A DNA stretch of 64,000 bases from Actinomadura terrae (lineage in GTDB: Bacteria; Actinomycetota; Actinomycetes; Streptosporangiales; Streptosporangiaceae): positions 310,001 to 374,000 of the forward strand of contig NZ_JAICDG010000001.1 in NCBI RefSeq assembly GCF_022751215.1, written 5' to 3'. The position numbers and the translations under genes were made by a program. Shown here piece by piece: positions 61,126 to 64,000 of this stretch. Numbering within the stretch: the first letter of the stretch is position 1; the number at the start of each line of letters is the position of its first letter. Below the pieces are notes generated by a model, which did not search any database, was not told the origin of the DNA, and was given only the letters and a program-made list of their open reading frames with translations.

Positions 61126-62130
61126 TCAGCGGGCGGTGCGCGCGGGTGGAGCGGTGGAGCCGCGCACGACCAGCTGGCCGCGCAGGACGCGGCGGGCCGG
61201 GCGGCCGCCGTCCAGCAGCTCCAGCAGCGCCTCCATGCCCCGCGCGCCCAGGTCCTCGGCGGGGAGCCGGACGGTGGTCAGCTCCGGCTCCAGCGCCGTC
61301 GCCAGCAGCACGTCGTCGAACCCGGTGACCGACAGGTCGGACGGGACGTCCAGGCCGAGCGCCCGCGCCGCCTTGTAGGCGCCCGCGGCGAGCAGGTCGT
61401 CGTCGCAGACGAGCGCGGTCGGCCGGTCGGGGTGGGCGAGCAGCCGCGCGGCGGCCTCGCGGGCGGCGCCGACCTCGATCGCGCACGCGGCCCGGGTCAG
61501 GGTTCCGCCGGCGCGCGCGGTCACGGCGGCGAGCGCGTCGGCGCGGGCGCGGAACGTCCACTGGTCGACGGCCGCCGCGACGTGCCCGATCCGGCGGTGG
61601 CCGAGCGCGACGAGGTGCGCGGCGAGCGAGCGCATCCCGTCCGCGACGCCGAACCCGACCGTCGGCACCGGGCCGGACGGGTCGCTGTCGAGCATCACGG
61701 CGGGCGTCCCTCGGAACTCCGCGAGCGCCTCGACCTCCATCGAGGACGCGAGGATGCCGTCGATCGCCTCGCGCGGCGCCGCGAACGGGCTCCCGGCGGG
61801 GCGCGCCGCGTCGTCCGGCCACACGTAGGCGACGACGCCGAAGCCGTGCCGCGCCGCGACCCGCACCGCGCCGGTGTGGACGGGCCCGAAGAACGGGGCG
61901 GTGAGCGTCGGCACCATGAGCAGGACGGTGCGGGTGGTGCCGAGGCGCAGGTTCCGCGCCGCCTGGTTCGGCCGGTAGCCGAGCCGCTCGGCGGCCTCCC
62001 GCACGCTCGCCGCCGTCGCGGGGGAGATACGGCCCGACCATTTCCCGCCCAGCACCAGCGAGACCGTGGACTGCGAGACCCCGGCCTCGTGCGCCACGTC
62101 CTTGCTGGTGGGACGGCTGGTCGCGGGCAC
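61126..62130 (-). CDS. LacI-family regulator
   Basis: A 334-residue LacI repressor. It has the N-terminal HTH SKDVAHEAGVSQSTVSLVL, the hinge LGYRPNQAARNLRLG, and a periplasmic-binding-protein fold with a late SVTGFDDVLLATALEPELTT. A GTG start follows GGAGG. It is divergent from an MFS transporter. Direct repeats lie in the gap. The ligand is unknown. Confidence 0.93.
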   Translation of the reverse strand: MPATSRPTSKDVAHEAGVSQSTVSLVLGGKWSGRISPATAASVREAAERLGYRPNQAARNLRLGTTRTVLLMVPTLTAPFFGPVHTGAVRVAARHGFGVVAYVWPDDAARPAGSPFAAPREAIDGILASSMEVEALAEFRGTPAVMLDSDPSGPVPTVGFGVADGMRSLAAHLVALGHRRIGHVAAAVDQWTFRARADALAAVTARAGGTLTRAACAIEVGAAREAAARLLAHPDRPTALVCDDDLLAAGAYKAARALGLDVPSDLSVTGFDDVLLATALEPELTTVRLPAEDLGARGMEALLELLDGGRPARRVLRGQLVVRGSTAPPARTAR

Positions 62131-62148
62131 CTGCGCCTCCCTGTGCGA

Positions 62149-62250
62149 TCACCTGACGGCCGTCGCGGTCACCTGACGGTCACGGAACTTCCCCAGAGTA
62201 GGGCCGGGATGTCGGGTGGTACGTATGATTGCCCCGAGTACTACGTATGA
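62149..62250. promoter_or_regulatory. Paired direct repeats between LacI and MFS genes
   Basis: TCACCTGACGG occurs at 62149-62159 and 62169-62179 (20 bp apart). TACGTATGA, with a palindromic TACGTA core, occurs at 62220-62228 and 62242-62250 (22 bp apart, two turns). Both pairs lie between the divergent genes and are candidate regulator sites. Confidence 0.5.
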
Positions 62251-62281
62251 CCTGAACGACCTCACCCACCCCGGGGGCCGG

Positions 62282-63496
62282 ATGCGCGCCTACGTCGAGT
62301 TCCTGCGCCGCCCCCACGCGGGCCGGCTCCTCGGCGGCACCCTGCTCGGCCGCCTGCCGAACGGCATGGGCATGCTCGCGGTCGTCCTGCACGTCCGCGC
62401 GGACGGCGGCGGCTACCCCCTCGCGGGCACGCTCGCCGCGCTGCTCGGGCTCGCGATGGCGGCGGGGCAGCCCGTCCTCGGCCGCGCGATGGACCGGCTC
62501 GGCCAGACCCGCGTGCTGCTCCCGGCCGCCGTCGCGTCCGCCGCCGGGTTCGCGGCCTTCGCGGCGGTCGGCGCCGCGCCGCTCCCGCTGGCGGTCGCGG
62601 CGGTGTCCGTCGCCGGTTTCGCGACCCCGCCACTGGAGGCCGGGCTGCGCGCGCTCTGGCCGGACGTCCTGGACGGCCCCGAGCAGGTCGACGCCGCCTA
62701 CGCGCTCGACGCCGCCGCGCAGGAGATCCTGTTCACCGCCGGGCCGCTGATCGTGGTCGCGGCGGCGGCGGTCGACACCGAGGCCGCGCTGCTGCTGACC
62801 GGGCTGCTCGGCGTCGCCGGGACGCTGGCGGTCGCGCTGTCCGGGCCGTCCCGGCGGTGGCGGGGCGCGCCGCGCGCCGCCGACTGGGCCGGGCCGCTGC
62901 GCTCGCCGGGGCTGCGCGTCCTGCTGACGTCGCTCGCGTGCGCCGGGATCGCGCTCGGCGTGTACGCGGTCGCGGTCGTCGCCTACGCCGAGCGGCTCGA
63001 CTCGGGCGTCGCGTCCGGGCTGCTGCTGGCCTGCATGGCGGCGGGCGCGCTGGTCGGCGGCCTCGGCTACGGCGCCCGCCGCTGGCTCGGCGAGCCGCAC
63101 CGGCGGCTGCCCTGGCTGATGGCCGCGCTCGCCGCAGGATACGTCCCGCTCGTCCTCGCGCCGGGCCTCGCGGCGATGGCGGCGCTCGCGTTCGCCAGCG
63201 GCGTGTTCCTCGCGCCCACGCTCGCGTGCAGCTTCACGCTCGTGGACCGGCTCGCCCCCAGCGGCACCGTCACCGAGGCGTTCGCGTGGGTGGTCGCGGC
63301 GGTCGGCGCGGGCAGCTCGCTCGGCTCGGCCGTCGCCGGACTCGGCGAGGACCTCGCGGGCGTCCCCGGCGCGTTCGCGGGCGCGGGCGGCGGCGGCGCG
63401 CTGGCCCTCGCGATCTGCCTGGCGGGCGGGCGGACGCTCCGCCCCGTCCAGGACACCCCGGACTGGCGCCCCGACCAGGCCGAGGAAGCCGCCTAG
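62282..63496 (+). CDS. MFS transporter
   Basis: A 404-residue transporter with about 12 hydrophobic segments, opening with FLRRPHAGRLLGGTLLGRLP and a motif A-like GRAMDRLGQTRVLL. The ATG at 62282 follows GGGGGCCGG and fits MFS starts; an ATG at 62225 lies between the TACGTATGA repeats and is less likely. Divergent LacI regulator suggests control by a sugar or metabolite, but the substrate is not known; export is as likely as import. Confidence 0.85.
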   Translation: MRAYVEFLRRPHAGRLLGGTLLGRLPNGMGMLAVVLHVRADGGGYPLAGTLAALLGLAMAAGQPVLGRAMDRLGQTRVLLPAAVASAAGFAAFAAVGAAPLPLAVAAVSVAGFATPPLEAGLRALWPDVLDGPEQVDAAYALDAAAQEILFTAGPLIVVAAAAVDTEAALLLTGLLGVAGTLAVALSGPSRRWRGAPRAADWAGPLRSPGLRVLLTSLACAGIALGVYAVAVVAYAERLDSGVASGLLLACMAAGALVGGLGYGARRWLGEPHRRLPWLMAALAAGYVPLVLAPGLAAMAALAFASGVFLAPTLACSFTLVDRLAPSGTVTEAFAWVVAAVGAGSSLGSAVAGLGEDLAGVPGAFAGAGGGGALALAICLAGGRTLRPVQDTPDWRPDQAEEAA

Positions 63497-63512
63497 CAGG
63501 CGTTCGAGGACA

Positions 63513-64000
63513 TCAGACCCAGGTGCCGAACCAGATCCGGGCGTGCCAGTCGTCGTAGGGGAGCGTCTGCGCGGCGAGGATCGGATAGAAGTAGGCGAAG
63601 TTCGCCAGCACCACCAGCAGGAACGCGCCCGCCGCGGCGGCGCCGATGACGCGGCGCAGGCTCGCCGGGGGGTGCTGGACGCGGGTCGCGGTCGCTCCGG
63701 AGGCTTCCGGGACGTCGTCCAGCGCGTAGCCGAACCTGTCGGCGTCGGCCGGATCCGCGCGGGGGACGGACGCGGCGTGCGCGCCCATCACCGTCGACGC
63801 CGGGCCGATCAGATAGCCCAGCACCAGCACCACGGCGAGGACCATGAACGGGATCATCGGCGTCGCGTAGAACAGGAACATCGTGCGGTCGGCGAACGCC
63901 GACGGGAACCAGGTCAGCCAGCCCGCGAGGAAGCCCAGCACGATCGCGCCCGCGCGCCAGTCGCGCAGGATCAGCCACAGCAGCAGGACGCCGACGAGGG
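63513..64000 (-). CDS. Pmt-type protein O-mannosyltransferase, C-terminal part
   Basis: The last 162 residues of a membrane protein cut by the right edge. It shows three or four hydrophobic helices, with GFLAGWLTWFPSAF and DRTMFLFYATPMIPFMVL. This motif is the C-terminal membrane part of actinobacterial Pmt (dolichyl-phosphate-mannose--protein mannosyltransferase, GT39). An inserted polar loop of about 50 residues precedes the last helix, and the end DDWHARIWFGTWV is typical. The catalytic N-terminal loop is outside the window. Confidence 0.85.
   Translation of the reverse strand, partial: LVGVLLLWLILRDWRAGAIVLGFLAGWLTWFPSAFADRTMFLFYATPMIPFMVLAVVLVLGYLIGPASTVMGAHAASVPRADPADADRFGYALDDVPEASGATATRVQHPPASLRRVIGAAAAGAFLLVVLANFAYFYPILAAQTLPYDDWHARIWFGTWV

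Overview
The window is about 70% G+C or higher, has strong third-position GC bias, many GTG/TTG starts and several ATGA/GTGA gene overlaps. This points to a filamentous actinomycete (Streptosporangiales/Streptomyces type; an Actinomadura-like organism would fit, by inference only).

Region 1 (1 to about 33 kb) is most of an enediyne-type biosynthetic locus. Its core is a tightly coupled minus-strand operon (19691 to 10541): DUF1702 protein, enediyne polyketide synthase with integral phosphopantetheinyl transferase, hot-dog thioesterase, flavin reductase and cytochrome P450. To its left is an aromatic-acid module: a 6-methylsalicylate-type iterative PKS translationally coupled to an aryl-acid adenylating ligase (cut by the window edge), with a convergent aryl-CoA-type FAD monooxygenase. 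Next come a quinone oxidoreductase, a MoaD/ThiS-like sulfur carrier ending in Gly-Gly, and an AraC regulator. To the right are a SufS-like cysteine desulfurase, an NDP-sugar C-methyltransferase, a zinc alcohol dehydrogenase, a class III aminotransferase, an ECF sigma factor with a RibD-like reductase, a long-form sugar-1-phosphate nucleotidylyltransferase with a NUDIX partner, a DHA2-type efflux pump and a FAD oxidoreductase. The logic is enediyne core plus aromatic acid plus a C-methylated sugar, as in maduropeptin/neocarzinostatin-type compounds. The sulfur carrier and desulfurase suggest an added sulfur-insertion step. Glycosyltransferases, the remaining core genes (unbU/unbV type) and an apoprotein gene are not visible, so the locus probably continues beyond base 1.

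Region 2 (33 to 43 kb) holds single genes: a secreted protein, a TetR/oxidoreductase pair with two operators, a Tat-exported GT-B-like protein, a peptidoglycan-binding protein, an orphan solute-binding lipoprotein, and a fused indolepyruvate ferredoxin oxidoreductase divergent from an Lrp regulator.

Region 3 (43.2 to 46.6 kb) is an apparent mobile element. A DUF222/HNH endonuclease gene is enclosed by two 190-bp inverted repeats (one mismatch) that can each fold into a branched three-way structure. The interior carries a very G-rich repetitive tract.

Region 4 (46.6 to 64 kb) holds a phosphoketolase/acetate kinase pair with in-frame tandem repeats at both 5' ends, an amidase, a two-gene unit of AAA+ ATPase and ArdC/TOPRIM primase-like protein, a LysR/beta-lactamase/PBP cassette, CorA, a LacI regulator divergent from an MFS transporter, and the C-terminus of a Pmt-type mannosyltransferase.
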